This document shows, piece by piece, positions 14,990 through 23,399 of a stretch of 64,000 nt of DNA. Numbering within the stretch: the first letter of the stretch is position 1; each line of letters starts with the position of its first letter. The stretch lies in the NCBI RefSeq assembly GCF_011492945.1, contig NZ_CP045119.1, positions 1,054,001 through 1,118,000 on the forward strand, given 5' to 3'. Made by a program: the position numbers and the translations under genes. The DNA is from Rubrobacter tropicus (GTDB lineage: Bacteria; Actinomycetota; Rubrobacteria; Rubrobacterales; Rubrobacteraceae). A model generated the notes under the pieces. It was given only the letters and a program-made list of their open reading frames with translations, had not been told where the DNA came from and did not search any database.

Positions 14990-15667
14990 TCAGCTTTCGG
15001 CGGTGGATCTTTCACCCAGGGACTTTGCGGAGAAGAGGACCAGGGCGCAACCGACGGGGAAGAGCAGCTCGTTGATCCCGCGCGCCAGGAGGTCCGAAGC
15101 GGAGAAGGAGCCGGGGGCCATCCCGTAGACGAGGCCCAGGATGGAGCCGCCGAAGACCGCCCCGACGGCGAGCCCCGCCGCGACGTGGGCCGCCGCGCCG
15201 CCCCGGGTGTGGTCCCCTACCCAGCCGACGGCCAGGCCGAGGCACCCGTACTCGACGCCCTTGAGGACGGCAAGCAGGATCGTCGGGGTTCCCCCCGCAT
15301 CCGTGCCGCCGGAGAGGGCGAGGGCCTCGATGGTCCCCTTGTGGAGGGCGCGCGAGACTTCGAAAGCGGCGGGCGCCGAGAGCAGGCCGAGCAGGCCCAT
15401 AAGCGGGACGCGGGCCCTCGAGATGGCCGTCCCGACTGCGAGGCCGACGCACACGAAGACGGACCAGGTGACGCTCTTGACGAGGTCGGCGACAAAGGTC
15501 GGCGACCCTGGGCCGCCGAAGACGGAGATCGTCAACAAAACGACCTCGACGCCGAGGCCCAGCAGTATCGCCAGCCACGCCGCGCGCATCAGCCTGGGGC
15601 CCAGGTTGGGCGCCGACGATTCCGTGTTCGCGCCGATATTGTTCTGGTACGTCCGCGTCGAAGTCAT
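14990..15667 (-). CDS. Multi-pass membrane protein of unknown function
   Basis: A 225-residue product with about six hydrophobic segments separated by short loops and a polar 25-residue N-terminus. Glycine is abundant ('AAGLAVGAVFGGSILGLVYG'). No transporter signature is visible and I do not recognise a family. It is the last gene of the minus-strand operon that starts at 18609, 57 bases after the methyltransferase gene. Confidence 0.7.
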   Translation of the reverse strand: MTSTRTYQNNIGANTESSAPNLGPRLMRAAWLAILLGLGVEVVLLTISVFGGPGSPTFVADLVKSVTWSVFVCVGLAVGTAISRARVPLMGLLGLLSAPAAFEVSRALHKGTIEALALSGGTDAGGTPTILLAVLKGVEYGCLGLAVGWVGDHTRGGAAAHVAAGLAVGAVFGGSILGLVYGMAPGSFSASDLLARGINELLFPVGCALVLFSAKSLGERSTAES

Positions 15668-15724
15668 GCCCCTCCTCTCCGGTCCTCTGGTGGGGCGGCG
15701 TCGGGTGGCGCCGCCCCGCTGGGG

Positions 15725-16798
15725 TCAGGCCTTGCGGGCAATGTAGTAGTAGTTGATGAAGTCGTGGGGGAGTTGCTCGACCTCGATATCTCTGAACCCG
15801 GCCTCGCGGAGCATCTCCTCGGCCTTCTCCCTGCCCCACATCGCGCCGAGGCCCGCGCCGCCCTGCGCGAGCGAGACCGTCATGCAGTGCATCGTGGAGA
15901 TGGTGTACATGAGCGGTCCCAGCAGGTGGTCCATGTTCTTGTGGACGTGGCTGGAGCCGGCGATGTCCTGCATCAGGTAGACGCCGCCCGGGCGCAGGGC
16001 CTGCGAGATCTCCTCCAGCACCGCCGCCGGCCTGGCCTGGTCGTGGATCACGTCGAAGGTGGTTATGAGGTCGTAGTTGCCAACCTCGCCGAGGTCCGCG
16101 ATGTCCCTGACCTCGAAGCGGACGTTGGTGAGACCTTGTTCCTCGGCCTCGGCGCGGGCGCGGGCTATGGCCTCCTCGGAGATGTCGTAGCCGGTGAAGC
16201 GGCTCTTGGGGTGGGTCTTCGCCATGAGGTTGAGGGCGCGACCGCTGCCGCAGCCGAGATCCATGACGTCGATGCCGGCTTCGAGCCGACCGGTCAGGCC
16301 TGGCACGAGCGGCAGGATCGAGCCCGTCAGGGCCGCAACCACGGTCTGGGCGCTCTCTTCGGCCATCACCTCGTGGAAGCGCGGGTAGGCCGAGTAGGGG
16401 ACCCCGCCGCCCTTCTCGAAGCTCTCTATGACCCGATCCTCGACGGACCCGAGCAGCGGTATCCACTGGGCCGTGACGGCGATGTTGTCCGGCGACGCCG
16501 CCCTCGTCAACCAGGCCGCGTGCTCGACCGGGAGGCTGTACGCCCCGTTCTCCAGCTCATACTCGACGACGCCCCCGGTAACCATGGCGCCGAGCCACTC
16601 CCGGACGTAGCGCTCGTCGAGGCCGGCAGCGGCTGCTATCTCTTCGCTCGTTGACGGGTCGAGCCCGGCCATGGCGTCGAAGAGGCCGGTCCTGTGGCCG
16701 ATCGACGTCATCAGCGCAACGGACGCCTCGTTTATGGTGCCGAGCATCCGCTCCGCGAACGCCTCGGCCCTCTGCTGGTCTATCTCTCGCGTGGTCAT
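15725..16798 (-). CDS. Class I SAM-dependent methyltransferase with N-terminal wHTH
   Basis: A 357-residue protein. Residues 20-110 resemble the winged-helix dimerisation domain of O-methyltransferases ('[20 protein letters not shown]'). Residues 165-300 form the Rossmann core: motif I '[12 protein letters not shown]', then '[15 protein letters not shown]' and '[18 protein letters not shown]'. The close of the domain ends '[11 protein letters not shown]'. Bacterial proteins of this layout are usually annotated as methyltransferases of unknown substrate. ATG 16798 follows AAAGAAAGGAGC. Its neighbour upstream is the frameshifted cysteine-dioxygenase-like gene. Confidence 0.88.
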   Translation of the reverse strand: MTTREIDQQRAEAFAERMLGTINEASVALMTSIGHRTGLFDAMAGLDPSTSEEIAAAAGLDERYVREWLGAMVTGGVVEYELENGAYSLPVEHAAWLTRAASPDNIAVTAQWIPLLGSVEDRVIESFEKGGGVPYSAYPRFHEVMAEESAQTVVAALTGSILPLVPGLTGRLEAGIDVMDLGCGSGRALNLMAKTHPKSRFTGYDISEEAIARARAEAEEQGLTNVRFEVRDIADLGEVGNYDLITTFDVIHDQARPAAVLEEISQALRPGGVYLMQDIAGSSHVHKNMDHLLGPLMYTISTMHCMTVSLAQGGAGLGAMWGREKAEEMLREAGFRDIEVEQLPHDFINYYYIARKA

Positions 16799-16900
16799 GC
16801 TGCTCCTTTCTTTGCGTTTTGTCGCTGAGGTCTGTATCTGTTTCGTCCGTGCTTCGCTTCCTGGTGGCCCACCTCCCCGCCGCCCGCCGTCCTACGGGGG

Positions 16901-17451
16901 TCAGTCGTCCCACCGGTCGCAGACGTGGTCGCGGGAGGGGTCGTAGTCCCGGCCGTCCGCCGCCCCCAGCCTGGGGCCGTAGAGGTGGACCGAGACGGCC
17001 GTCTCGCCGCCGGGGTTGCCGACCCGGTGGATCCCGCCGTCGTAGGGCAGCACCGTGGAGACCCCGCCCCCCTCGCGCCACCGCCTGCGCCACAGCTTCC
17101 TCAGGCGGGCGTGCTCGAAAAGCGTTCCGTCGTCCAGGCGCTCGTAGCGTTCCTCGGCCACGTGGCCGACGGCGCAGCGCAAAGCCCCCAGGAAGAATGG
17201 TCGTGGACCCTGGTCCACGAGCCGGCGGGCCACACGAAGACCTGCAGGGAGTAAGACCCGTCCGGGGCGTCGCGGCGATGGGCCACGTACCAATCCTCGG
17301 CCCCCCGCGACCCTTCCAGGATCGGCCCCAGCCACGGGTTCCGCGGATCGGCCAGCTCCCGCCGCAGGTGGGCGACGGCCTCAAGCAGCGTCAACCCCAT
17401 GGGTGGCATCGGCAGGATCTCGGTGGTCTTGTCCTTGTACGCGAGCGTCAT
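16901..17451 (-). pseudogene. Cysteine dioxygenase-like cupin, single-base frameshift
   Basis: The first frame from ATG 17451 (good GGAAAGGAGCGAAGC site) runs to 'GSWTRVHDHSSWG', the iron-binding HxH cupin motif. Just after, near 17175-17185, homology moves to the next frame: 'VGHVAEERYERLDDG' and 'GGIHRVGNPGGETAVSVHLY', which holds the third His. Restoring one base gives 183 residues, the normal length for cysteine dioxygenase-type proteins, which oxidise cysteine or 3-mercaptopropionate to sulfinic acids. Either the gene is recently broken or the base was lost in assembly. Operon position is otherwise intact. Confidence 0.78.
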
Positions 17452-17495
17452 GCTTCGCTCCTTTCCTTTCTGTGTTCGAGGTCTTTGTTGTCGGC

Positions 17496-18023
17496 TCACG
17501 CGGCCGGCCGGGACTCCCCCTCGGGTTCGGCCGGCGACCGGAGCCCCTTCAGGGGCATACGGATGTCGTAGGAGCCGTCCCTTATCGTGTACCTGGCCCC
17601 GTCAAAGACCGCCTCCACGAGGCCGAGGACGCGCCGGTTCCCACCGAGGGCAACTGCGGTAAAAACCTCGACACCTTGGTCGGAGGCCCTGAGGGCGAGA
17701 TCCGTGAGTAGCAGCTTGCCGATCCCTCGGGACTGCCACCCGTCTTCGACCACCAGGGCCACCTCCGCCTCGCCCCGGCTCTCCGGGGCGTACATGGCGT
17801 GGCCGACGATCCCGCCCGCCGCGACCGCGACGAGCGACCGGCCGTTCGTGTGGCGCGCGAGGTGGACCGCCAGGGACTCGGGGACCCTCGCGTACGGCAT
17901 GTGGAACCTCTTGTAGATGGTCTCCCGCGAGAGCCCGCGGAACATGGCCCGCAACCCCTGCTCGTCCCCCGCCGACGGCTCCCTGACGGTGACCGGACGG
18001 CTGGGTTCTTGCTTCTTTCGCAT
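17496..18023 (-). CDS. GNAT-family N-acetyltransferase
   Basis: A 175-residue acetyltransferase. The acetyl-CoA motif A is 'ALVVEDGWQSRGIGKLLLTD', with the R/QxxGxG/A pattern as QSRGIG. The N-terminal 'SRETIYKRFHMP' is like the GNAT domain of bacterial Pat-type protein acetyltransferases, here as a stand-alone domain. Substrate is not predictable. It lies between the YdhR-like and cysteine-dioxygenase-like genes in the same operon. Confidence 0.88.
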   Translation of the reverse strand: MRKKQEPSRPVTVREPSAGDEQGLRAMFRGLSRETIYKRFHMPYARVPESLAVHLARHTNGRSLVAVAAGGIVGHAMYAPESRGEAEVALVVEDGWQSRGIGKLLLTDLALRASDQGVEVFTAVALGGNRRVLGLVEAVFDGARYTIRDGSYDIRMPLKGLRSPAEPEGESRPAA

Positions 18024-18035
18024 CTCTCCATCCTT

Positions 18036-18407
18036 CTAGGGCAGGAAGACGGCGCCGCCGGGGGCGTACTGGAGGCGCGTCTCGGGTTCGTAACGGTCGG
18101 GACCGTCCAGGTTCGAGGTGACGCTCGTGGCCGCCTCGATGACGGAGAAGCTTCTCGCGTTTACCCCGACGAGGTGGGGGTTGGCGAGCATCCCCCTGTA
18201 GATGTCCGACGCCTCGTAGTTCTCCATCGCCCGCCGGTCCCGCCAGAGGTAGACGCCGCCGTAGGTGTTCGTCTCAGCGTTCGCCAGCCAGGTCTTGCCG
18301 ATCAGGCCGGGGAGCTGCGTGAAGGCCGGGGCTATAGCCTCGCAATTGGAGCGGTACTCCTCGTCGGACAGCCCCGCGAGGCCGAAGGTGATGATCTGGA
18401 CGTGCAT
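18036..18407 (-). CDS. YdhR-like putative monooxygenase (dimeric alpha-beta barrel)
   Basis: A 123-residue protein starting 'MHVQIITFGLAGLSDEEY', with 'PGLIGKTWLANAETNTYGG' and 'YLWRDRRAMENYEASD', the pattern of the YdhR/antibiotic-biosynthesis-monooxygenase-like barrel. These small proteins may be cofactorless oxygenases or simply bind hydrophobic ligands; function is rarely known. ATG 18407 follows GGAGAGAGG. It is the second gene of the minus-strand operon. Confidence 0.8.
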   Translation of the reverse strand: MHVQIITFGLAGLSDEEYRSNCEAIAPAFTQLPGLIGKTWLANAETNTYGGVYLWRDRRAMENYEASDIYRGMLANPHLVGVNARSFSVIEAATSVTSNLDGPDRYEPETRLQYAPGGAVFLP

Positions 18408-18435
18408 GCCTCTCTCCTCTCGTCGTGCGTCCCGC

Positions 18436-18609
18436 CTAGCCCGCGGCCTGAGGCGCGCCGGCGGCCCTTCCGAGCCGGCCGGCGACCCCGACCATGAACT
18501 TCGCTTTTGGCCTGGCGGCCCGCAGCCGGCGGCCCAGGCGGTTCTTCTCTATCTGGTGCGCCACTTCCTCTCGGTGCTGGCGCCACGCCTCGAACTCGAA
18601 CTGGTGCAT
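18436..18609 (-). CDS. Small basic protein, 57 residues
   Basis: ATG 18609 has a GGAAGGGAGA site. The product starts '[20 protein letters not shown]', likely an amphipathic helix, then an Arg/Lys-rich stretch and an Ala/Gly tail. I recognise no family. It is the first gene of the six-gene minus-strand operon (29 bases before the YdhR-like gene) and is divergent from the NarL-type regulator. Confidence 0.6.
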   Translation of the reverse strand: MHQFEFEAWRQHREEVAHQIEKNRLGRRLRAARPKAKFMVGVAGRLGRAAGAPQAAG

Positions 18610-18747
18610 CCGTGTCTCCCTTCCTGGTCTGCCTGGGTTCGTACGAAAATTAAAGCCGTGGGGGCTTTCGGGGGCATCGGGCGAAAGGTGCGAAGTTGTG
18701 CGCGGCCTTCGTCGGGGGGATAATCCGGGACTAAAGTCGGAGAGAGC

Positions 18748-19401
18748 ATGACGATACGCGTCCTGATAACCGACGACCACGGCGTGGTGCGCCAGGGTCT
18801 GCGCATGTTCCTCTCGCGGGACGCCGAGATCGAGGTGGTCGGCGAGGCCAGGGACGGCGAAGAGGCTCTGCGCCTGGCCCGCGAGACGCGCCCGGACGTG
18901 GTCTTGATGGACCTCTTGATGCCCGTGATGGACGGCATAGAGGCGACGCGGGCCATAAAGTCCGGGATGGCTGACGTCGAGGTCGTCGCGCTCACGAGCG
19001 TGCTCGAGGACGCCTCCGTGGCGGGGGCCGTGAAGGCCGGGGCCATCGGCTACCTGCTCAAGGGGACCGACGCCGCCGAGCTCGGCCGCGCCATACGGGC
19101 GGCGGCGGAGGGGCGGGTGCACCTGGCCCCCGAGGCGGCCACGCGCCTGATGCGCGAGGTGAGATCCCCGGAGAGCCCGGAGCCGCTGACGGGCAGGGAA
19201 ACGGAGGTTCTGGGGCTGCTGGCGCGCGGGCGGTCCAACCGCCAGATCTCGTCCGAGCTCTTTATAGAGGAGAAGACCGTCAAGGGCCACGTATCGAGCA
19301 TCCTCAGGAAGCTCGGCGTGAAGAGCCGCACCCAGGCCGCCCTCCACGCCGTCCGGACCGGCGTGGTGGGCCTGGACGAGCTCGACGAGGAGTCGTGGTG
19401 A
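18748..19401 (+). CDS. NarL/FixJ-family response regulator
   Basis: A 217-residue regulator. The receiver domain has 'ITDDHGVV' acidic residues, the phospho-acceptor Asp in '[13 protein letters not shown]', Thr in 'VVALTS' and Lys in 'GYLLKGT'. A LuxR-type helix-turn-helix follows at about 147-205 ('[20 protein letters not shown]', '[14 protein letters not shown]'). It overlaps the following sensor kinase gene, which carries a HisKA_3-type core, the usual partner class. Target genes are unknown; the divergent operon at 18609 is a plausible candidate. Confidence 0.93.
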   Translation: MTIRVLITDDHGVVRQGLRMFLSRDAEIEVVGEARDGEEALRLARETRPDVVLMDLLMPVMDGIEATRAIKSGMADVEVVALTSVLEDASVAGAVKAGAIGYLLKGTDAAELGRAIRAAAEGRVHLAPEAATRLMREVRSPESPEPLTGRETEVLGLLARGRSNRQISSELFIEEKTVKGHVSSILRKLGVKSRTQAALHAVRTGVVGLDELDEESW

Positions 19402-22400
19402 GCGCGGAGCCCCGCCACAACGGGTCCGCGAGGCTCCGCACGCTCATCGTCGAGGATTCAGAGGACGACGCGCTGCTCCTGTTGCGCGAGCTCAGGCGCG
19501 GGGGCTACGAGCCCGTTCACGAGCGGGTCGAGACACCGGAGGAGATGCGGGAGGCGCTTGCCCGCTCGGCGTGGGATCTGATCATCTCCGACTACCGCCT
19601 CCCGCGCTTCGACGCGCCCGCGGCCCTCGGGCTGGCCCGCGAGACGGGCTCGGGCGCGCCTTTCGTCGTCGTCTCCGGCAGGATGGGGGACGAGGAAGCC
19701 GTCGCGGCGATGAAGGCGGGGGCCCACGACTACGTGATGAAGGACAACCTCGCCCGCCTGTGCGCCACGGTCGAACGCGGCCTCGACGAGGCGCAAAAGC
19801 GGCGGGAGCACAGGGAGACGGCGCACGAGCTCCAGCGGCGCGACGCCATCCTCGCCGCCGTCGGGTTCGCGGCGGAGCGCCTGCTCGGCCAGACCGCCGG
19901 CTGGGAGGAAAGCGTGGGGGCCGTGCTGCGCAGGCTCGGCGAGGCCGCCGCGGTGAGCCGCGTCTACGTCTTCGAGAACTTCGCCGAAAAAGACGGCGAA
20001 CTGTGGAACGCCGAGCGCCACAAGTGGGTCGCGCCCGGCGTCAGGCCCGGCCTCCCCGCCGCCTCCGGCGGCGCGCGCTTCCCTTACAGGGACGACGGCT
20101 CGGGGAGGCGGCGGGACTTCGGGCGCTGGGAGGAGGTGCTCGGGCGCGGGGAGCCCCTGCACGGCAACGTGCGCGACTTCCCGGAGAAGGAACGGGCCTT
20201 CCTCATGGAGGAGCTCGGGATACTCTCCATGGTCCTGGTGCCCATCTTCGTCGAGGGCCGGTGGTGGGGGTTCATAGGGTTCGACGAGTGCGTGAAGGAG
20301 CGCGAGTGGTCGGGGGCCGAGATCGGGGCGCTCGGCGCCGCGGCCGGCACTTTGGGCGCCGCGATCCGGCGCAGGCAGGTCGAAGAGCAGCTCCGCGCCA
20401 GCGAAGTGCGCTACCGGGCCGTCGTCGAGCAGGCGACGGACGGCATCTACCTGCTCGACGCCGACAGCAGGCTCGTCCTCGAGACGAACCCGTCGTTTCA
20501 GGAGATGCTCGGCTACGCCGCCGGCGAGTTGCTCGGGATGCCCGTCTACGACTTCGTGGCCCACCCGCGGGAGGACGTCGACGCCACCATCGGGCACACG
20601 CTCGAGAAGAGGCGCAGGGTCGTCGGCGGCAGGAAGTACCGGCGGCGGGACGGGACCCTCGTAGACGTGGAGGTGGGGGTCAGCGTGATCTCGCTCGACG
20701 GCAGGGACGTGATCTGCACGGTCGTCCGCGACGTCACCGAGCGCAAGCGGGTCGAAGAGGCCCTCGCCCGGAGCGAGGGCCGCCTGCGCACGATCGTCGA
20801 GACGGAGCCCGAGTGCGTCAAGGTGCTCGACAAGGACGGCGTCCTGCTCGAAATGAACCCGGCGGGGCTCTCCATGATCGAGGCGGACTCGCTGGAGCAG
20901 GTGCGCGGGTTGCCGGTCTACGATTACATAGCCCCCGGGCACAGGGACGCCTTCGTGGCTTTGACGGAGAGCGTGATCCGGGGCGGCTCCGGGACCCTCG
21001 AGTTCGAACTCGTAGGTTTGAAGGGCACCCGCCGCTGGCTCGAAACCCACGCCGTCCCGCTCCGCGAGGCCGGGGGCGGCATCGCCGGCCTCCTCGCGAT
21101 AACGCGGGACGTCACGGAGCGCAAGAGGGACGAGGAGGCGCTGCAGGAGAGCGAGCGCCTGTACCGCGCGGTCGTGGAGCAGGCGACGGAGAACATCTTC
21201 CTCATAGACGTGGAGAGCAGGCGCATCGTCGAGTCGAACCAGGCCTTCCGCGAGTCGCTCGGCTACTCCGCCGAGGAGCTCCACGCCATGACGCTCTACG
21301 ACGTGGTGGCCCACGACCGAAGGAGTGTGGACGCCAACATCAGGAGCGTCACGGAGGGAAGGAACCCGTCGGTCGGCGAGAGGAAGTACCTTCGCAAGGA
21401 CGGGTCCCTGCTGGACATGGAGGTCAGCGCGATAGTGGTCCTCCGCGAGGGCCGGCGGACCATCTGCGCCGTCGCCCACGACGTCACCGAGCGGCGCCGG
21501 GCGCAGGACCTTCTGGAGGAGCGGGTGGCGACCCTCTCCCGCATCTCGGCCGGCCTGACGATGGACCTCCCCGGCGAGGCGACGCTGAACGCCCTGGCCG
21601 AGGGCGCGGTGGGCGCCAGCACGGCCGTCGCGTGCGGGGTGGTCCTGCTGGACGGGGAAGCCGGCCGGGTCGACCTTTTCGGCTCCCACGGCCTGCCCGG
21701 GGGCTACACGGAGGGCCTGCGGGAGGCCTACCGGAACGGGGTGCGTTCCCCGAGCCTGGAGGCCTTCCGCACGCGGCGGCCCGTGCTGGTCCACGGCATG
21801 CGCCAATCCATCCTGGCCGACCCCGTCTACGCGCCGGTCCACCGCTTCGTGCGCGACGCGTCCTGGGACGTCGTCTACAGCCTGCCGCTGGTCTCCCGCG
21901 GAAAGCCGCTCGGCGCCATGTTCTTCTGCTTTCTGCCCGGGGGGGAGCCGGGCGAGGACGAGAGGACCTTTCTGCGCGCCGTCGCCGACCAGGCCGCCAT
22001 CGCGGTCGAGAACGCCAACCTTCTCGTGGAGGCCCGCGAGAGGGCGGCCCTGGAAGAACGCCAGCGCCTCGCCCGCGAGTTGCACGACTCCGTCTCCCAG
22101 GCGCTCTACGGGATAGTCCTCGGCACGGAGACGGCCCGGAACATGCTCGAAGACGGCCCGTCCGAAGCAGCAGAGCCCCTCGACTACGTCCTCTCCCTGG
22201 CCGAGGCGGGGATGGCCGAGATGCGGGCCCTCATCTTCGAGCTCCGCCCGGAGTCGCTCGAGCAGGAGGGCCTGGTGGCTGCCCTCGCCAAGCAGGTATC
22301 CGCCCTGGAGGCCAGGCACGGGATCTCCGTCGAGGACGACCTCGGCGAGGAACCGCCCGCCCCGCTGCCGGTCAAAGAAGCCGTCTATCGCATCGCCCAG

Positions 22401-22658
22401 GAGGCCCTGCACAACACCGTCAGGCACGCCCGCGCCAAGAAGGTCGGCATAAGGGTGCTTCGGGATCACGAACACACCATCGTCGAGGTCGAAGACGACG
22501 GCCTCGGCTTCGACGCCGGGTCCGATTTCCCGGGCCACCTCGGCCTGCGCTCGATGCGCGAGAGGGCTGTGCGCCTCGGGGGCACGCTCGAAGTCCTGAG
22601 CGCCCCCGGCTCCGGCACGACGGTCCGCGCCCGCATACCCCTGGACCCCGGCGTGTGA
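19395..22658 (+). CDS. Multi-sensor histidine kinase: REC-GAF-PAS-PAS-PAS-GAF-HisKA_3-HATPase
   Basis: A 1087-residue soluble kinase without membrane segments. It begins with a receiver domain (about 15-130; Asp in 'WDLIISDYRLP', Lys in 'YVMKDN'), then a GAF-like domain to about 335. Three PAS/PAC repeats follow (about 340-705), each ending in an 'RDVTERKR' type PAC close. A second GAF comes next (about 715-870), then the HisKA_3 box 'RQRLARELHDSVSQALYG' and HATPase with 'DDGLGFD' and 'GLRSMRERAVRLGG'. The start is GTG 19395 or 19398; the latter overlaps the regulator stop as GTGA and has better spacing from GAGGAG. The N-terminal receiver suggests control by another kinase. Confidence 0.92.
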   Translation: MVSAEPRHNGSARLRTLIVEDSEDDALLLLRELRRGGYEPVHERVETPEEMREALARSAWDLIISDYRLPRFDAPAALGLARETGSGAPFVVVSGRMGDEEAVAAMKAGAHDYVMKDNLARLCATVERGLDEAQKRREHRETAHELQRRDAILAAVGFAAERLLGQTAGWEESVGAVLRRLGEAAAVSRVYVFENFAEKDGELWNAERHKWVAPGVRPGLPAASGGARFPYRDDGSGRRRDFGRWEEVLGRGEPLHGNVRDFPEKERAFLMEELGILSMVLVPIFVEGRWWGFIGFDECVKEREWSGAEIGALGAAAGTLGAAIRRRQVEEQLRASEVRYRAVVEQATDGIYLLDADSRLVLETNPSFQEMLGYAAGELLGMPVYDFVAHPREDVDATIGHTLEKRRRVVGGRKYRRRDGTLVDVEVGVSVISLDGRDVICTVVRDVTERKRVEEALARSEGRLRTIVETEPECVKVLDKDGVLLEMNPAGLSMIEADSLEQVRGLPVYDYIAPGHRDAFVALTESVIRGGSGTLEFELVGLKGTRRWLETHAVPLREAGGGIAGLLAITRDVTERKRDEEALQESERLYRAVVEQATENIFLIDVESRRIVESNQAFRESLGYSAEELHAMTLYDVVAHDRRSVDANIRSVTEGRNPSVGERKYLRKDGSLLDMEVSAIVVLREGRRTICAVAHDVTERRRAQDLLEERVATLSRISAGLTMDLPGEATLNALAEGAVGASTAVACGVVLLDGEAGRVDLFGSHGLPGGYTEGLREAYRNGVRSPSLEAFRTRRPVLVHGMRQSILADPVYAPVHRFVRDASWDVVYSLPLVSRGKPLGAMFFCFLPGGEPGEDERTFLRAVADQAAIAVENANLLVEARERAALEERQRLARELHDSVSQALYGIVLGTETARNMLEDGPSEAAEPLDYVLSLAEAGMAEMRALIFELRPESLEQEGLVAALAKQVSALEARHGISVEDDLGEEPPAPLPVKEAVYRIAQEALHNTVRHARAKKVGIRVLRDHEHTIVEVEDDGLGFDAGSDFPGHLGLRSMRERAVRLGGTLEVLSAPGSGTTVRARIPLDPGV

Positions 22659-22718
22659 ACCCTGCCCCCTGGTGCTCTACTCTGGGGGACGCGATAAGAG
22701 CGAGACCCCGGAGGAGAG

Positions 22719-23162
22719 ATGGAACCAAACCAACCCGTCGGCAACGACCAGCTAACCCGCCTGGCCCAGTACTTCGACGAGGCCGTAACGTTCTCCAGGC
22801 ACATAAAATCCAAGGTCGAGGAGGTGGAGCCGGGCAGGGCCGTCTGCCGCATAGACGTCGAAGACGTACACCTCAACGGCAACGGCACCCTCCACGGCGG
22901 CGTCTACGCCTCCCTCATCGACAACGCCATGGGCCTCTCGGTGGCGGCGCTGGTGGGGTTGCGCACCGCGACCATAGCCCTAGACGTCCACTTCCTCGGT
23001 GCCGTCCGCGAGGGCTCCATCCGCTGCGAAGCCGAAGTGGTGCACCGGACCCGCCGCATAGCGACCGTTGAGGCCAAGGTCCGCGATACCGAAGAGAACC
23101 TCGTGGCGATGGGAACGGGAACGTTTCGCATCTTCGAAAAGAGCGGAAACCCGATCGTCTAG
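22719..23162 (+). CDS. PaaI-family hot-dog thioesterase
   Basis: A 147-residue thioesterase of the YbgC/PaaI type. The active-site region is 'NGNGTLHGGVYASLIDNAMG' with the conserved HGG followed by Asp, and 'TIALDVHFLGAVREG' forms the central strand. It would hydrolyse acyl- or aryl-CoA thioesters. ATG 22719 follows CGGAGGAGAG. It is 60 bases after the sensor kinase and precedes a FadD-type synthetase. Confidence 0.88.
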   Translation: MEPNQPVGNDQLTRLAQYFDEAVTFSRHIKSKVEEVEPGRAVCRIDVEDVHLNGNGTLHGGVYASLIDNAMGLSVAALVGLRTATIALDVHFLGAVREGSIRCEAEVVHRTRRIATVEAKVRDTEENLVAMGTGTFRIFEKSGNPIV

Positions 23163-23312
23163 AGGCTTCAGGCTACAGGTATCAGGTTTCAGGCAGTGCC
23201 GGTGAACTTCTCGGCGCCGACGGGACATGGTTCGCGGCGAGCCGGAAACGGGACTCGTGCTGAAAAGAACCGCTGCGCGAACCTGAAGCCTGAAGCCCGA
23301 TGCCTGAAACCT
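23163..23312. repeat. CAGGCAT-type repeat with inverted arms
   Basis: The left arm GGCTTCAGGCTACAGGTATCAGG and the right arm CCTGAAGCCTGAAGCCCGATGCC flank about 80 bases of unremarkable sequence. The units are heptamers of the same kind as at 1759-1835. It begins immediately at the thioesterase stop codon. Confidence 0.65.
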
Positions 23313-23399
23313 CCAAGCGCCGAGCGCGTTTCGCCTTTATCATTCCGGTAGGGTAGGAAAATGGGAGACGGTCTTACGGTCGACCAACCAGGAGGACGC

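Noticed and set aside
1-17451. One joint sulfur system including ComB and the cysteine-dioxygenase-like gene
   Set aside because: These genes are 7-15 kb from the sulfur island, in other operons, with carbon-metabolism genes between; shared chemistry alone is not evidence of one system.
19458-22538. 1026-residue open frame opposite the multi-sensor kinase
   Set aside because: It has Gly/Val/Arg/Asp-rich composition without domains, a typical antisense artefact of GC-rich coding sequence; the plus strand has clear domains.
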